Positions 1 through 10,854 of a stretch of DNA of 64,000 nt are shown one piece after another (position 1 is the first letter of the stretch; every line of letters begins with the position of its first letter). The notes under the pieces are model-generated. The model was not told the DNA's origin, made no database searches, and worked only from the letters and a program-made list of their open reading frames with translations. The translations under genes were made by a program, and so were the position numbers. This stretch comes from Paratinospora sagittata (lineage: Eukaryota; Streptophyta; Magnoliopsida; Ranunculales; Menispermaceae), in the NCBI GenBank assembly GCA_035771175.1, contig JAYMFD010001271.1:310001-374000 (forward strand). The letters run 5' to 3'.

Positions 1-715
1 CACAGTGGTGAAAAATGAAAATGATGAGTTGATATCCATAAGGACAGTGAAAAGGTGGAGAGTATGTATTGATTACAAGAAGTTGAACAAAGCTACCAGA
101 AAAGATCATTTCCCATTCCCATTCATTGATTAGATGCTGGACAGATTGGCAGGGTTTGAGTATTATTGCTTTTTGGATGGATATTCAGGATATAATCAGA
201 TTGTCATTGCTCCAGAGGATCAGGAGAATACCAATTTTACATGCCCTTATGGTACATATACCTTCAAGAGAATGCCCTTTGGTCTGTGTAATGCTCCAGC
301 ACTCTCTAGCAGTGCATGCTGGCTATTTTTGGAGATATGGTGGAAGAAATCATGGAAGTGTTCATGGATGACCTCTCAGTATTTGGGGCCACTTTTGATA
401 CATGCTTGAATAATATGGCATTGGTATTGAAGCGTTGTGAGGAAACCAACTTGGTCTTGAATTGGGAAAAGTGCCACTTTAGGTGAAAGAGGGTATAGTT
501 CTAGGCCATCTAGTGTCATTGAATGGCCTTGAGGTGGACCGTGCTAAAATAATTCAATTGAAAAACTTCCCCTGCCTAAGTGTGTAAAAGATATAAAAAG
601 CTTCTTCGGACACATAGGATTTTATAGAAGGTTCATTAAGGACTTTTCAAAAATTACAAAGCCCGTATGCAATCTCTTAGAGAAAGATGTTTCCTTTTGT
701 TTTGATAGTGATTGT
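1..715 (+). pseudogene. Athila-1 reverse transcriptase (broken)
   Basis: This is the palm and fingers part of an Athila-type reverse transcriptase, which would copy element RNA into cDNA. Visible in order are CIDYKKLN, FLDGYSGYNQI with the first catalytic Asp, the CPYGTYTFKRMPFGLCNAP block, and FMDDLSVFG at about 361-387 with the catalytic Asp pair. The coding frame shifts near 300-315, just after the NAPA motif, and again near 481. An in-frame stop follows PFID near 129. The 5' end is cut by the window edge. The thumb/connection part (FFGHIGFYRRFIKDFSKITKP-like) follows to about 715. The catalytic residues survive but the frame does not. Confidence 0.88.
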
Positions 716-1299
716 GTGAAGGCATTTGAAGTGTTGAAGAGAGATTTGATATCAACCCCTATCATGGTAGTGCCAGATTGGAAACTTGGCTTTGAAATCA
801 CATGTGACGCCAGTGATTTTTCCATTGGAGCTGTGCTTGGACAGAGGCATGAGAAAATATTCAGGGCCATTTACTATGCTAGTAGAACCTTGGATATGGC
901 TCAAAAGAATTATACAACTACTGAGAAAGAGTTGTTGGAAGTGGTTTATGCATCTGACAAGTTTAGATCATACATCATTGGGTCCAAGGTTGTTGTGTAT
1001 ACAGACCATGCAGCTATCAGATACATTTGCAAGAATTTGATCTTGAGATTCGAGATAAAAAGGGTAGTGAAAATGTGGTGGCTGACCACTTGTCAAGATT
1101 GCAATCTGAAGGCGTGACAGAAGAGGTTCTTATCCAAGAAACGTTCCCAGATGAGAAGTTGTACAGTTTGGGGGTAAAAGCCCCATGGTTTGCAGATTTT
1201 GTGAATTTCTTGGTGTGTGGGATTTTACCGCCAAATCTTTCCTACTCGAGGAAAAAGAAATTTTTGCATGATGTAAAGGCCTATATGTGGGATGAGTGA
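716..1299 (+). pseudogene. Athila-1 RNase H (broken)
   Basis: This gypsy RNase H domain degrades the RNA strand during reverse transcription. The three acidic motifs are visible: CDASDFSIGAVLGQR (about 803-847), TEKELLEVV (about 922-945) and YTDHAAI (about 999-1018). The frame then changes near 1026. Compared with Athila-3, about 17 codons between the YTDHAAI segment and QEFDLEI are missing, and the deletion is out of frame. The sequence continues in another frame as [24 protein letters not shown], the tether that leads into integrase. It ends with an in-frame TGA at 1297-1299. Confidence 0.86.
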
Positions 1300-2464
1300 C
1301 TTCACTTCAAGCAGTCTAATGATCAGATGTTTCGTAGATGTGTGCCCGAGGATGAGATGCGCAGCATTCTCCATGAATGTCATTCTTCCCCTATGGAGGG
1401 CATTTTGGTGCACAACAAACAGCGGCAAAAGTGTTTCAATGTGGGTTTTATTGGCCTACTCTCTTCCGAGATTCCTATGTGTTTGTGAACACTTGTGATT
1501 GATGTCAGCGGTTGGGCACAATTTCAAGAAGACATGAGCTTCCAATGACCAATATTATGGAGATAGAACTTTTTGATGTCAGGGGCAATGATTTTATGGG
1601 CCCTTTCCCACCTTCTTGTGGCAAGTCGTATATTCTTGTAGCGGCGGACTATGTGTCCAAATGGGTTGAGGCGGTGGCTACTCCTACAAATGATGTAAAG
1701 GTAGTGCTCACATTTCTTCAGAAAAACATCTTTTAATAGATTTGACACCCCATGAGCAATCATTAGTGATGAAGGTTCGCATTTCTGTAACAAACCTTTC
1801 GATGCCTTTTTGACAAAATATGGAGTGAAGCACAAGAGAGCTTTGGCGTACCATTCCCAATCTAAAGGGCAAGCTGAGATAAACAACCGCGAGATCAAGA
1901 AAATTTTGGAGAAGACAGTGAATATAAGAAGGAAAAATTGGGCACTCAAACTTGACGATGTGTTGTGCGCCTACAGAACAGCTTTCAAGACACCTATAGG
2001 GATGTCTCCTTATCGCCTTGTGTTTGGGAAATCATGTCGCTTGCCAGTTGAGCTACAACACAAGGCATATTGGGCAGTCAAGAAATTGAATTTTGAATTG
2101 AAAGGCATCCAGGGAGTTGAGATTATTGCAACTCATGGTGATGGAGGAATTCAAGAATGATGCATATGAAAATGCCAAGCTTTACAAGGAAAAGACAAAG
2201 AATTTGCATGACAAACAGATTATGAAGAGGGGTTTTGAGCCGGGACAACAAGTACTTCTCTTCAATTCACGGCTGAAATTATTTTTTGAAATGTTAAAGT
2301 TCAGGTGGTCGAGAGTCTTTATTGTGGAGAGAGTCTGACCCTATGGTGCAGTAGAGCTGAAAAGTGATAATGGGTCCTGTTTTAAAGTGAACACGCAAAG
2401 ATTGAAGGACTACTTTGGAGAAGAGGAGAGGCGTGATGACCACCTCACTCTTGTGGAGCCATGA
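1300..2464 (+). pseudogene. Athila-1 integrase (broken)
   Basis: This integrase would insert the element cDNA into the genome. Remnants of the HHCC zinc-binding region appear near 1370-1400 (ECHSSPMEG). The catalytic core keeps the D,D,E residues: NDFMGPFPP near 1588, ISDEGSHF near 1762 and GQAEIN near 1868. The C-terminal part reads [19 protein letters not shown] (about 1972), then GQQVLLFNSRLKLF. The natural stop is probably the TGA at 2462-2464 after LTLVEP. Stops at 1734-1740 and several frame changes break it. The stretch from 1810 to 2160 is the longest intact piece. Confidence 0.86.
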
Positions 2465-2509
2465 GATGATATGAAGAAGTCCGGTTGAGGACTTAAAACT
2501 AAGCGTTTT

Positions 2510-2525
2510 ATGGGAGGCAACCCAT
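2510..2525 (+). other. Post-pol hairpin ATGGG-AGGCAA-CCCAT
   Basis: A perfect 5-bp inverted repeat with an AGGCAA loop lies 45 bases after the pol stop. The same hairpin follows pol in Athila-3 (38716-38730, TTGGG/CCCAA with loop AGGAAA) and Athila-4 (62734-62746, TGGG/CCCA). The closing pair differs between copies in a compensatory way. The GGGAGGCAACCCA string is common in plant Athila/Tat elements. Its role is not known to me. Confidence 0.7.
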
Positions 2526-3441
2526 CTATTTCATTTGGAGTTTTTCATCAGTTTTGCATGCATTATTTCATTCATTCCTTCTTAAGATTCATTTCATTTT
2601 GGTTGAACATTGATATATTGGGTTCTTACCCTTTTCCAGGTTCTAAAGAGTGGAGTCCTTTTTGTTGGATTACGAGAAGTGATTGATGGAGCGCCACAGC
2701 TCTAGGGCGCAACCCAAAAAAAAATACAAAAGGTTGCCTCTGGGCACTGCAGTGCTTGGGTCGAGCACTGCAGAGGTAGGGTGCAAACCAAAAAAGAAGA
2801 AAAAAAAAATAATTTAAGAAACCCAACACTCATTCTTCATTTTCTTCATAGTCTTCATCGTTTTCTTTTTTTTTCTACTCTTTTGAAAGCAACCCAACGA
2901 AACCCTCTTCCTTCCCTTCAATCTCTCCTATTTTTCTTGCATCAACCCTTGAATCTCTCTTATTTTCTCACCATCTTCACTCTCCTCAACCCCATTTCAA
3001 CCAATTTCTTGAAAAGAAAAAGAAAAAATGTGATGGAGCTAGGGCATCACCAAATTTTTTTTTTTGTTGCAAATCTCTCTCATTTTAAGTAACTCTTGAG
3101 TTTAATTGCACTAAAATCAGCATTTTTGAGAAATTTTATTATCATTGAGGATCATAACTCCTAGTTGGTGGTTTTGCATGAAACAGTTTGGATTTGCAAC
3201 ATTGGTGGCAGACTTGCAACATTGGTGGCGGACGTGGGGTTTGTTCTTGCTGAAAATATTGGGGAATGTTGGATTGTGAACAATTGGGTGTTGTGTAGAG
3301 GCAATTTGAGCTAGGTTTCTTCTTCGAATTGTGTAGTGGTGGTTGTGGTAGTGTTAAATTACTTATTGGAGAAATTGTACGAAATTGATTGTTCGGGTCT
3401 TGAATTGGAGTGTGGTTTTGAAGTGTTGAAGTATTGTGAGT
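2526..3441 (+). other. Athila-1 post-pol leader before the env-position ORF
   Basis: This 0.9-kb stretch has no recognisable protein. It is rich in C/T runs between about 2810 and 3000, and is otherwise AT-rich. It has the look of a leader or intron-like spacer between pol and the downstream ORF. An open frame of about 100 codons at 2781-3092 is low-complexity and not credible as a gene. Confidence 0.55.
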
Positions 3442-4540
3442 ATGGCACCTAAAACAACTAGAGCTTCATCCTCTCGAGCATTCGATCAAACCCGTTTCAA
3501 AAGCCTTGAAGTTTCAAAGCAATACAACGCTAATGTGATAAAGTAGAGTTTTGTGAAAGAGGGACGTATCGTGGTGTCTCCGGTCGCCAATTCGCAGTTG
3601 GTTCGCATGATTGCATCTAGAAATTGGCAAAACTTTGTGAAATCACCTCCACTTGCGATCCCTTCCGTGGTAAGAGAATTCTATGTGAATGCTCTGGAAA
3701 GAGATGGTTTTAAAGTTTATGTGCGTGGGAAAATGATATCATTTGATAGGGAAACTATCAATGCATATTTTGGGTTGCCCAATATCGAACTTGATGGGTA
3801 TTCAAAGTATCTGTCTGAAGGGGTCAACACTGATGATATTATCAAGACCTTATGTAGCCCAGAGACTCAGTAGAAGTATGGAATAGACGTGCCTTCCTCA
3901 TTTCCTAAGAACAACTTGGACCAGATTGGTAATGCTTGGTATCACTTTTTGAGTGTCAAGATGATGCCGGGAGAGTTCAAGACTGATGTTACTATGGACC
4001 GAGCAATTTTATCGTATGCCATCATGGCAAGCAAATCTATCGACGTGGAGCAGGTGACTCAGGATTTGGTCATTTACAGTATTAAGCCTGCTACCGCTGG
4101 CAGTCTCACTCATCCATAATTGATAACTACATTATGTAGTAATGGGGGGTGACTTGGAGTTCAGATGAGGAGATGAAACCGCCTCGATCAGCATTGATGA
4201 TGGCATCTTGGCTCGATACAAGACTAAGGGTCCTACTATAGAGATTCCTCCTGGTGGGGGACGTACTGATGGAGATTCTTCTTCTCGTCCCCCGCCGCCA
4301 CAACATTATTCAATGTCGAAACACATCTCACAGCTTGAGCATGAAGTTCGAAGTCATCATCATCATTTTGAATAATTTGTTAACTATACTGTTGACTTCA
4401 ACTCCTCCTTAGTACAGATGTTCAATGCGGGCGGCCTCAACGCAAGAGCCAATGCAGTCCAGTTCCCTCCACCACCTCAATTCTGAGAGCTCCAACCAAA
4501 TGAAGAACTAGACGAAGAGGAGGATGACGAGGAGGAGTGA
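3442..4540 (+). pseudogene. Env-position ORF with plant-transposon-protein domain (broken)
   Basis: The start ATG at 3442 gives MAPKTTRASSS. The same frame then crosses stops at 3544-3546 and 3871-3873 and ends at 4117-4119. The protein resembles the 'putative plant transposon protein' domain (Transposase_32-like): a W..F segment, then IPSVVREFYVNAL, VRGKMISFDRETINAYFGLP, and later NAWYHFLSVKMMPG with TMDRAILSYAI. Beyond 4119 further fragments lead to a Pro-rich then Glu/Asp-rich tail ending at a TGA at 4538-4540. The function of this domain is unknown to me; it is often found after pol in Athila-type elements. The family B ORF2 at 33632 starts with the same MAPK and has the same domain. Confidence 0.75.
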
Positions 4541-4611
4541 AGCCTTGTAGGGGAGTTTTCTTTCCACCCTCTCATTTTTTTAGGTGTCCTTTGCATTCGT
4601 TATATTATTCA

Positions 4612-4675
4612 TCATTGAGGACAATGTTGAGTTTCAGTTTGGGGGAGTGGAGTGGGGGCGGGGGGGGGGGGGAGG
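4612..4675 (+). promoter_or_regulatory. Internal polypurine-like tract followed by a 13-G run
   Basis: The segment GAGGACAATG...AGTTTGGGGGAG resembles the element's true polypurine tract but lies about 1.2 kb upstream of the 3' LTR. Equivalents occur at 38957-38998 and 62981-63020 in the other Athila copies. Here it is followed by GTGGAGTGGGGGC and a run of 13 G (4660-4672), a candidate G-quadruplex on the plus strand. The G run is absent from the other two copies. Confidence 0.6.
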
Positions 4676-5807
4676 TATTTGAACTTGATTAGATTTACAT
4701 ATGGTTGGTTTATGATGAGGGAGCTTTGGTGAGGTAGAAACTATACGAGAATGTAGAAAGTAACTTTAAGTTTGTGTGTTTGACCCAATTCTTGCTAGGC
4801 TTAGTTGGAGAGACTTAACTATGAGTATATGGTTGTGACTATTAGACCAGGATTGGGGAAAGTGATACTCACTTATATTATAGATCTCTAGGAATACTAG
4901 AACAAGTTTGATCACCACTCGAGGTGAAATCCTAGAGAGCATGCTAGGAGGAAGATGATTTAGGCCATATTTTGGACAGTTTGGGACCATAAAACTTACC
5001 TATTTTTTATTATACCTTAATTCCCCATTTTGAGCTATATAACCATTTCTTTTGACACCTATGAATTGATAAACTTCAGGCCATTTTTGTGTGAGTTCCC
5101 TGTCTTCATACTATCACACCCCGCCCCTTATTTCCGGAGATAGGTGTAACAGTGGGTTGTTATGCTCATGTATGTAAAAGAAATGTGGGTTGTAGTAACA
5201 ATGTAAGTAAGCAAACAAGAAAATGGGAACTTTGTATGGGTTAAAAAAGAAATCATCAAAGCTGGGTATAGTGTTTTTGTTGAAGTTTGCATGGTTTCAA
5301 TGTAATGTTTGGATGTTTGTAAATGATCAAAGTGTTTAGGGTGCTTGAGGCTTAATTTTCCATTTGTCCTACCTTTGAACCTTGACCTTACTTTACACTT
5401 TACAACCTAGGAAAAGACCTATTAATTCTGAACGGCGTGCAATTCTACATTAGTGGAGAGTGGTGTGAAGGATTTGCTTATGTGATTTTGAACTATATAT
5501 ATATACTGAGATCAATTATTTAGAACTTGCTTGCGTGTGATCATGACGTGCATGATTGGTTTGATGGGAATGACTATATGCCTATGGAAGGGAATCGAAG
5601 ATGAGGTTTAGTGAGAGTTGGGTTGAAATTCTAGCAATCATTATAACTCTGGAAACTTTCCTAGACGTGAATGTCTTGTCACTGAAATCTTGGAGACCAT
5701 AACACTAGCAATAGGGGGTCAAAGTTGAGTTAGTTGTGCTTTAATATGATTCTTAGGTTGGTTTGGTAGGTTTTGTTTTGCTCGGTATTATGTTGTTTTT
5801 TTTTTCC
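4676..5807 (+). other. Athila-1 3' untranslated region
   Basis: AT-rich sequence without a credible ORF lies between the internal purine tract and the true polypurine tract. Short blocks are conserved with the other Athila copies, for example GATTTAGGCCAT..TTTGGACAGTTTG near 4958-4984 and 39398-39421. The whole stretch is mirrored in reverse at about 9600-10854. Confidence 0.65.
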
Positions 5808-5846
5808 TTTGCTCGGGACGATCAAAGTCCAAAGTTTGGGGGTATT
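5808..5846 (+). promoter_or_regulatory. Polypurine tract with adjacent stem-loop, Athila-1
   Basis: AAAGTTTGGGGGTATT (5831-5846) abuts the 3' LTR start TGATGAATTG. It is the expected primer for plus-strand DNA synthesis. Just upstream, TTTGCTC-GGGAC-GATCAAA (5808-5826) can fold into a 7-bp stem with one mismatch. The same stem-loop plus purine tract precedes the LTR in Athila-3 and, inverted, in Athila-2. Confidence 0.75.
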
Positions 5847-7350
5847 TGATGAATTGAGTTTTATACATAGTATTTTGTATGAATTTTATAAGGTTTTTAG
5901 ATATATTTTACCAATTTCTAGGTGTTTTTGGCATATTTTTCATATGTAGTGTTTTAGGTGCATCTTAGCCTTTTTATTTGTTTCAGAGGTTCATTTTAGT
6001 TGTTTTCATGAATACAATACTTTAGGTCTGTTTAGGAAAATAAATTTGAATTTTAGGGATTTTTCCTAAAATTATTAGTGGCATTTGCATAATAGTATTT
6101 TCATTTTATATCATTGTCCATAGTTTCATTTTAATTATTAATACTTTGTTAGTTAGTTGATTGTTTTGTTTCGTAGGAAATAAAAGCTTGAAAGTGTGGT
6201 GAATCTAGGCCCAAATGATGGTAAAAAGTGACCAAGATCATGTGCGAGAAGTGTACAAGAAAGTGCGAAAGAATGGAGAAAACAGGGGGCAAAATGTGGC
6301 TAAGTACACATGTGCACTTGTGCCGTTCTGGGCACTACGACGCTTACAATTGTGCCCAGAACATTGAAAAAAAAAGAGAAAAGCACACGGGCGGTAGTGC
6401 TACAGCGCTACCGCGCACGAGTTGCATGGATGGGTTTTTGGGCAATTTTGGGAATTCAACTCTGAAGCAAAATAGGGCATATTATATATCAAATTTTAGG
6501 ATTTGTTAAGGGAATTCCATTGGAGAAGGAGAAAAGATGGCTAGGTTGCTGGTAAAACGAAGATCGGCTTCGAAAGCAAAGAGGATCGAAGATTTACAAT
6601 ATTTCTAGCATATTTTGAAGATGATTTCAATGCTTTCTATCTTGTTATGTATTTTCTTCTTCAAAACTATGAACTAAATTCTAATTCTAGAGAATAGATG
6701 AATCTTAGTTTGACTTTGATGGGTTAATTGTAATATTTGTTCATTGCTAAAGCAATTTTCTATGGTTTATTCATAATTCTCTGTACTTAATGCTTTTGGT
6801 TTACTAATCATGAATTGAATGAACATAGATCTAAGGGGCGACACTCGAGAGAGGTTCTTGAGGTTGGAATGTGAGATTTATGACCTGAGATTCCTATAGA
6901 ATCGAGAGGTTTATAGGATCTTATGAGATCATTGAGAAATCCCTAGAGTTCATGGCATAATTGGGAATTGGATCTTTATCGAGAGGTCGAGATCCTATCC
7001 CAGTGGTAAGTTTCAATCCAATATTCGAGGGAGAGGATTGATAACCCTTGGATTTGATTTATAAATATGGAAAATGAATGATCCCAATTAATTTTGATTT
7101 GCAAACTCAGTGAAGTCGATTCTCTAGATCATTCTCACTATTAAATTTTCTTTACATTTTGTTGCTTACATTCAAACTTTAATTTTCAGCACGTTTATTC
7201 TAGTGATATCTTCTTTTCATCGTCTAAATAAAGTTTTAAATCTGTGAATTGACAATTAAGAGAGAGTAATAATTCCCTGTAGACGATACCTGATCTAATT
7301 GGAATATTTCTATATCGTTGACACTGTACACTTGCAGTAGATCATGAACA
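5847..7350 (+). repeat. 3' LTR of Athila-1
   Basis: The LTR starts TGATGAATTG right after the polypurine tract and ends ATCATGAACA, giving TG...CA ends over about 1.5 kb. Near its end is a CCCTGTAGACGATACC block followed by GTACACTTGCAG, the usual U5 pattern of Athila/Tat LTRs. A closely related LTR lies in reverse at 8082-9559. No 5' partner is in the window, so age and target-site duplication cannot be read. Confidence 0.82.
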
Positions 7351-8081
7351 GTATTACCGTGATCTACTTCTGAATTTTCCTTGACCTTACCTTTCTGCCT
7401 CCTTATTATATGTTTTCTTGACTATTGTCCCACCTCATGCACCGACCAGACCTCTGCCATCCTGAGATTTCGAGATGACCGATTTTAGTCACCTCGATTA
7501 AATTTGGGCCTTGACCACAGCAGAGAGGAAACTTGAAAATCTCTTAACCCCAACTCGGTTATTCTCTGCCGAACTAATAAGTGTAGAAAAACTGTTCGAG
7601 GTAGGTCGATATCTTGTCTTTTAGCTGCATGCATCTTCACCTCATTCACTTTTTGTTATTTATCTCTTGATAAATTGATCATTGTCTTATTTTGGCAGTG
7701 TTTTCACGTAAAAATGAGTTGTTTGACTTTGAGAAGAAAAAAAGGTAAGAAGAGAAGTAGAGCCCAAGGTCTTATGTCAGGCAGTCCAAGGAGCCACTTT
7801 CTAGTTTAGACGAGATAGCACCCACTCTCGCTATAGGAGAAATCTCAGAGATGGTGAGGCTAGAGCTATCTAGCACTGCCGCCGCTCGTGCCAGCCGAGC
7901 TGCAAGGGCAACACAAAGGTAATAATCTACTAAGAGAAAGGTAACCGAGAAAGTAGCTGGTTGGGAGTTGGCCACCTAGCTCAGGATCTCCAAGAGGCTT
8001 GAGGCGAGGATACACCTCCTCTTTCAACTCCAATTTTAGAGACCCCGTCAACTCAGCCAGAGAGCTTTGAACCTAGCTTCT
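7351..8081. other. Unassigned spacer between two converging Athila LTRs
   Basis: 731 bp separate the 3' ends of Athila-1 and the inverted Athila-2. It is less AT-rich than its flanks. One open stretch contains an Ala/Arg-rich piece (SSTAAARASRAARATQ, about 7870-7920), but stops surround it. I recognise neither a gene nor a repeat. It may be the original target DNA of one insertion, or part of another element. Confidence 0.4.
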
Positions 8082-9559
8082 TGTTCCTGAATTTATCGCA
8101 AGCACACGACAGTCAAGTTATATTATACTGATAGTGAGTCGGGTTATCGTATCCAGAGGAAATTGTTACTCTATCAATTACTGTTTCATAGGTTTAAAAT
8201 TTTATTTAGACAATCAAATGGAGGTATCAAATGGATTAAAATGTTGGAAATTAAATGGAATTAAAGGAATTGATAGTAAAGAAAATTCAATAGTAAGAAT
8301 GATCTAGAGAATCGACTTCACTTAATTTGCAAATCAAGATTAATTGGGGTCATTCATTGGTAAATTCATTTTCCAATTTTATAGATCAAATCCAAGGGTT
8401 ATCAATCCCTTCTCTCGAGTGCCGGATTGAAACCTACAACTGAGATTGGATCTCGACCTCTAAATAAAGATCCAATTCTCAACTATGCCTCAACTATAAA
8501 CATCTCGATTCTATAGCAACCTCATGTCATAATTCTCATTTTCTAACCTAAAGAACCCTCTCTCGAGTGCCATCCCTTAGATCTAGGTTCATTCAATTCA
8601 TGATTAGTAAATCAAAAGCATTAAGTATAGAAAATTATGAATAAACCATAAAAAAATTGCATTAACAATGAACAACTATTACAATTAACCCATCAAAGAC
8701 AAACTAAGATCCATCTATTCTCTAGAATTAGAAGTTATTTCATAGTGTTGAAGAAGAAAATACAAAACAAGATAGAAAGCATTGAAATCCTCTACAAAAT
8801 GTGCTAGAAATACAATAAATCTTCTATCCTCTTCGCTTCCAAAGCCAATCTCCATTTTTCCATAAACCTAGCCGTCTTCTCTCATTCTCTTATGGATTCC
8901 CCTTTAAAAACCCTTCAATTTGATATATAATATGCCCTATTTCGCTTTAGACTTGAATTGCCAAAATTGCTGAAACACTTAGCCATGCAACCCAAAATTT
9001 CGCGGTAGTGCTGCAGCGCTACTGCGCAATTTTCAATTCTAGTTTTTTCATGTTCTAGGCGCTGCAGCGCCATCCCAAGCGTTGCAGCACCCAGAACAAC
9101 ACAAGTGCACATAGTGCACTTGTGTCGTTAGCCATTTTTTCTTGGTTCATTCGCACTTCTTTGAACCCCTTCTCGCACATGATCTTAGTTACTTTTCACC
9201 ATCATTTAGGCCTCGATTCGCCACACTTTCAAGCTTTTATTACCTCCAAAACTAAACAACCATAAGTAAGTAAATCAACCAACTAACCAAACATTAACAA
9301 TTAACATGAAACTATGATATAAAAATGAACATGCTATTACGCAAATGCCACTAAAAATCATATTTATTTTACTAAACAAACCTAAAATATTCTATTCATG
9401 AAAACAACTAAAATTAACCTCTAAAAGACACAAAAACGCTAAGATGCATCTAAAACACTAAATATGCAAATTAAACCAAAACACCTAGAAATTAGTAAAA
9501 TATGTCTAAAAACATAATAAAACTACTACAAAATACTATGTATAAAACTCAACCCATCA
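8082..9559 (-). repeat. 3' LTR of Athila-2
   Basis: On the minus strand it begins TGATGGGTTGAG after a polypurine tract and ends TTCAGGAACA. That is a 1.48-kb TG...CA LTR closely related to 5847-7350. The U5 pattern (CTGGATACGATAACCC then GTGTGCTTGCGA) lies near its 3' end at 8095-8150. Confidence 0.82.
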
Positions 9560-9600
9560 AATACCCTCAAACTTAGGACTTTGATCGTCCCGAGCAAAAG
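9560..9600 (-). promoter_or_regulatory. Polypurine tract and stem-loop, Athila-2
   Basis: The minus strand reads AAGTTTGAGGGTATT directly before the LTR. It is preceded by TTTGCTCGGGACGATCAAAG, the same stem-loop seen before the Athila-1 and Athila-3 polypurine tracts. One G of the G run is replaced by A. Confidence 0.7.
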
Positions 9601-10854
9601 GAAAAACAAAACTAAACTCATGATTAACACGTCCCTTCTAAAGTCACATTCTCGCACAAATATAAACCTAACTCAACACTGTAAACACATATATGGCCTC
9701 TAAGATTACACCAAAAAAAACATTCAATTCTAGGAAGAACTTCAAAAGTATAAATTTGTCTAGAATTTCAACCCAACTCTCACCAAGTTTTGTCTTCGAT
9801 TATTTCACACATGAGTACATAGCTAATCTCATCAAACTAATCATGCAAGTCATGAACAAGTGCAAGCAAGTGTAAAATATGAAATCTCAGAATATATGGT
9901 TTAAGATGGAATTCCATAGGCAAGTCTTTCACACCACTCTCCACTAATGTAGAACATACACCATTGAAAATCAATAAGTCTTTCTTAGGTCGTAATGTAA
10001 GGCGAATGTTCAAAGGTAGGGAAAAATAGGAAACATTATAACTCAAAACACCCTAAACACATATTTGAAACTAAAAAAAACCCATTTTTTAACACATATT
10101 TCCTTTAAACTGTTCAACTATTTCTTTCATTCAATCCTCAATCTTTTGTTTGCTTTTTTTTTTATGTTTTTTTTTTTAACAGAATGCTACACCCCCAAAC
10201 TTATTTCTTTTCATTTCTTCTTTTCTTTTTCAATAGGGCTCATTAGCAAACTTCTCAAATCTTTTCTTTTCTTTATTCCCTTTTTTCTCCTTTTCTTTCC
10301 CATTGTTCTTCCATCCAAATAATAACACTCCAACATGATCAAAGTGTATAAGGTACATAGGTTGAAACAAGGAATTTAAATAGATAAAGCTTAAAGTTCA
10401 TAATGCGTAGGTAACAAGAAAAAGACATTTAGCTTAAAATGGATACTATGGATATAATCAAAAGAAAGGTAGGCTATTTGACTCAAACGTTTCCAAACAT
10501 GGCCTAAATCATCTTCCTCATGGTGTGTTTTCTAGGATTTCTCCTCAAATAGTGATTAAACTTGTTCTAGAATCCCTAGAGATCTAAACTATGACTTAGC
10601 AAGCAAAAGTCCATTTCAAACAATCTTAATCTAATGATCAAAACCATGTACAATTGGTTAAGTCTCTCCAACAAAACTCAACAAAAATGGATCAAGCACA
10701 CAGACATATTGTAACTCTCTACATTTACCTATCGTTTCATATCTCTTAAGTGTTCTCTTGTCAATGGCCTTCCATAACTAAGTCTAAACTTGTAACAAAA
10801 TGTGACTACCTAACCTATACTAACGCATACTCAACTAACATACCATGGCAAAAA
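9601..10854 (-). other. Athila-2 3' untranslated region
   Basis: This stretch has no credible ORF. It carries a strong pyrimidine tract on the plus strand (about 10150-10320; purine-rich in element sense) and conserved blocks such as the reverse of GATTTAGGCCATGTTTGG near 10500. It ends abruptly where a family A LTR begins at 10855. Confidence 0.65.

Larger units (their letters stand above)
1..7350 (+). mobile_element. Athila-type Ty3/gypsy retrotransposon, 3' part (Athila-1)
   Basis: The order is reverse transcriptase, RNase H, integrase, a post-pol hairpin, an ORF in env position, a polypurine tract and a 3' LTR. This is the order of env-class Athila elements. The 5' LTR, gag and protease lie outside the window or are lost. 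Every coding segment is broken by stops or frameshifts, so the copy is dead. Its last part, from about 4.68 kb, is mirrored in reverse by the element at 8082-10854. Assignment to Athila rests on the pol motifs (MPFGLCNAP, ADHLSRL, SKWVEA) and on the post-pol architecture. Confidence 0.88.
8082..10854 (-). mobile_element. Athila-type element, 3' end, inverted (Athila-2)
   Basis: On the minus strand this reads: 3' untranslated region (10854 to 9601), stem-loop and polypurine tract, then LTR (9559 to 8082). It is the mirror of Athila-1 from about 4.68 to 7.35 kb. No pol sequence remains, because it is cut at 10854 by a family A LTR end. The two copies differ by many substitutions and small indels, so they are relatives and not a fresh duplication. 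Confidence 0.82.

Noticed and set aside
1524..1949. Open frame of 141 codons on the minus strand
   Set aside because: It is antisense to the Athila-1 integrase core, which has clear D,D,E motifs on the plus strand.
2781..3092. Open frame of 103 codons after Athila-1 pol
   Set aside because: Low-complexity Leu/Ser/Phe-rich translation of a C/T-rich leader; no family resemblance.
10065..10322. Open frame of 85 codons, Phe/Leu-rich, resembling a membrane protein
   Set aside because: It is a pyrimidine tract of the Athila-2 untranslated region; the purine-rich equivalent occurs at 39670 and 63690.
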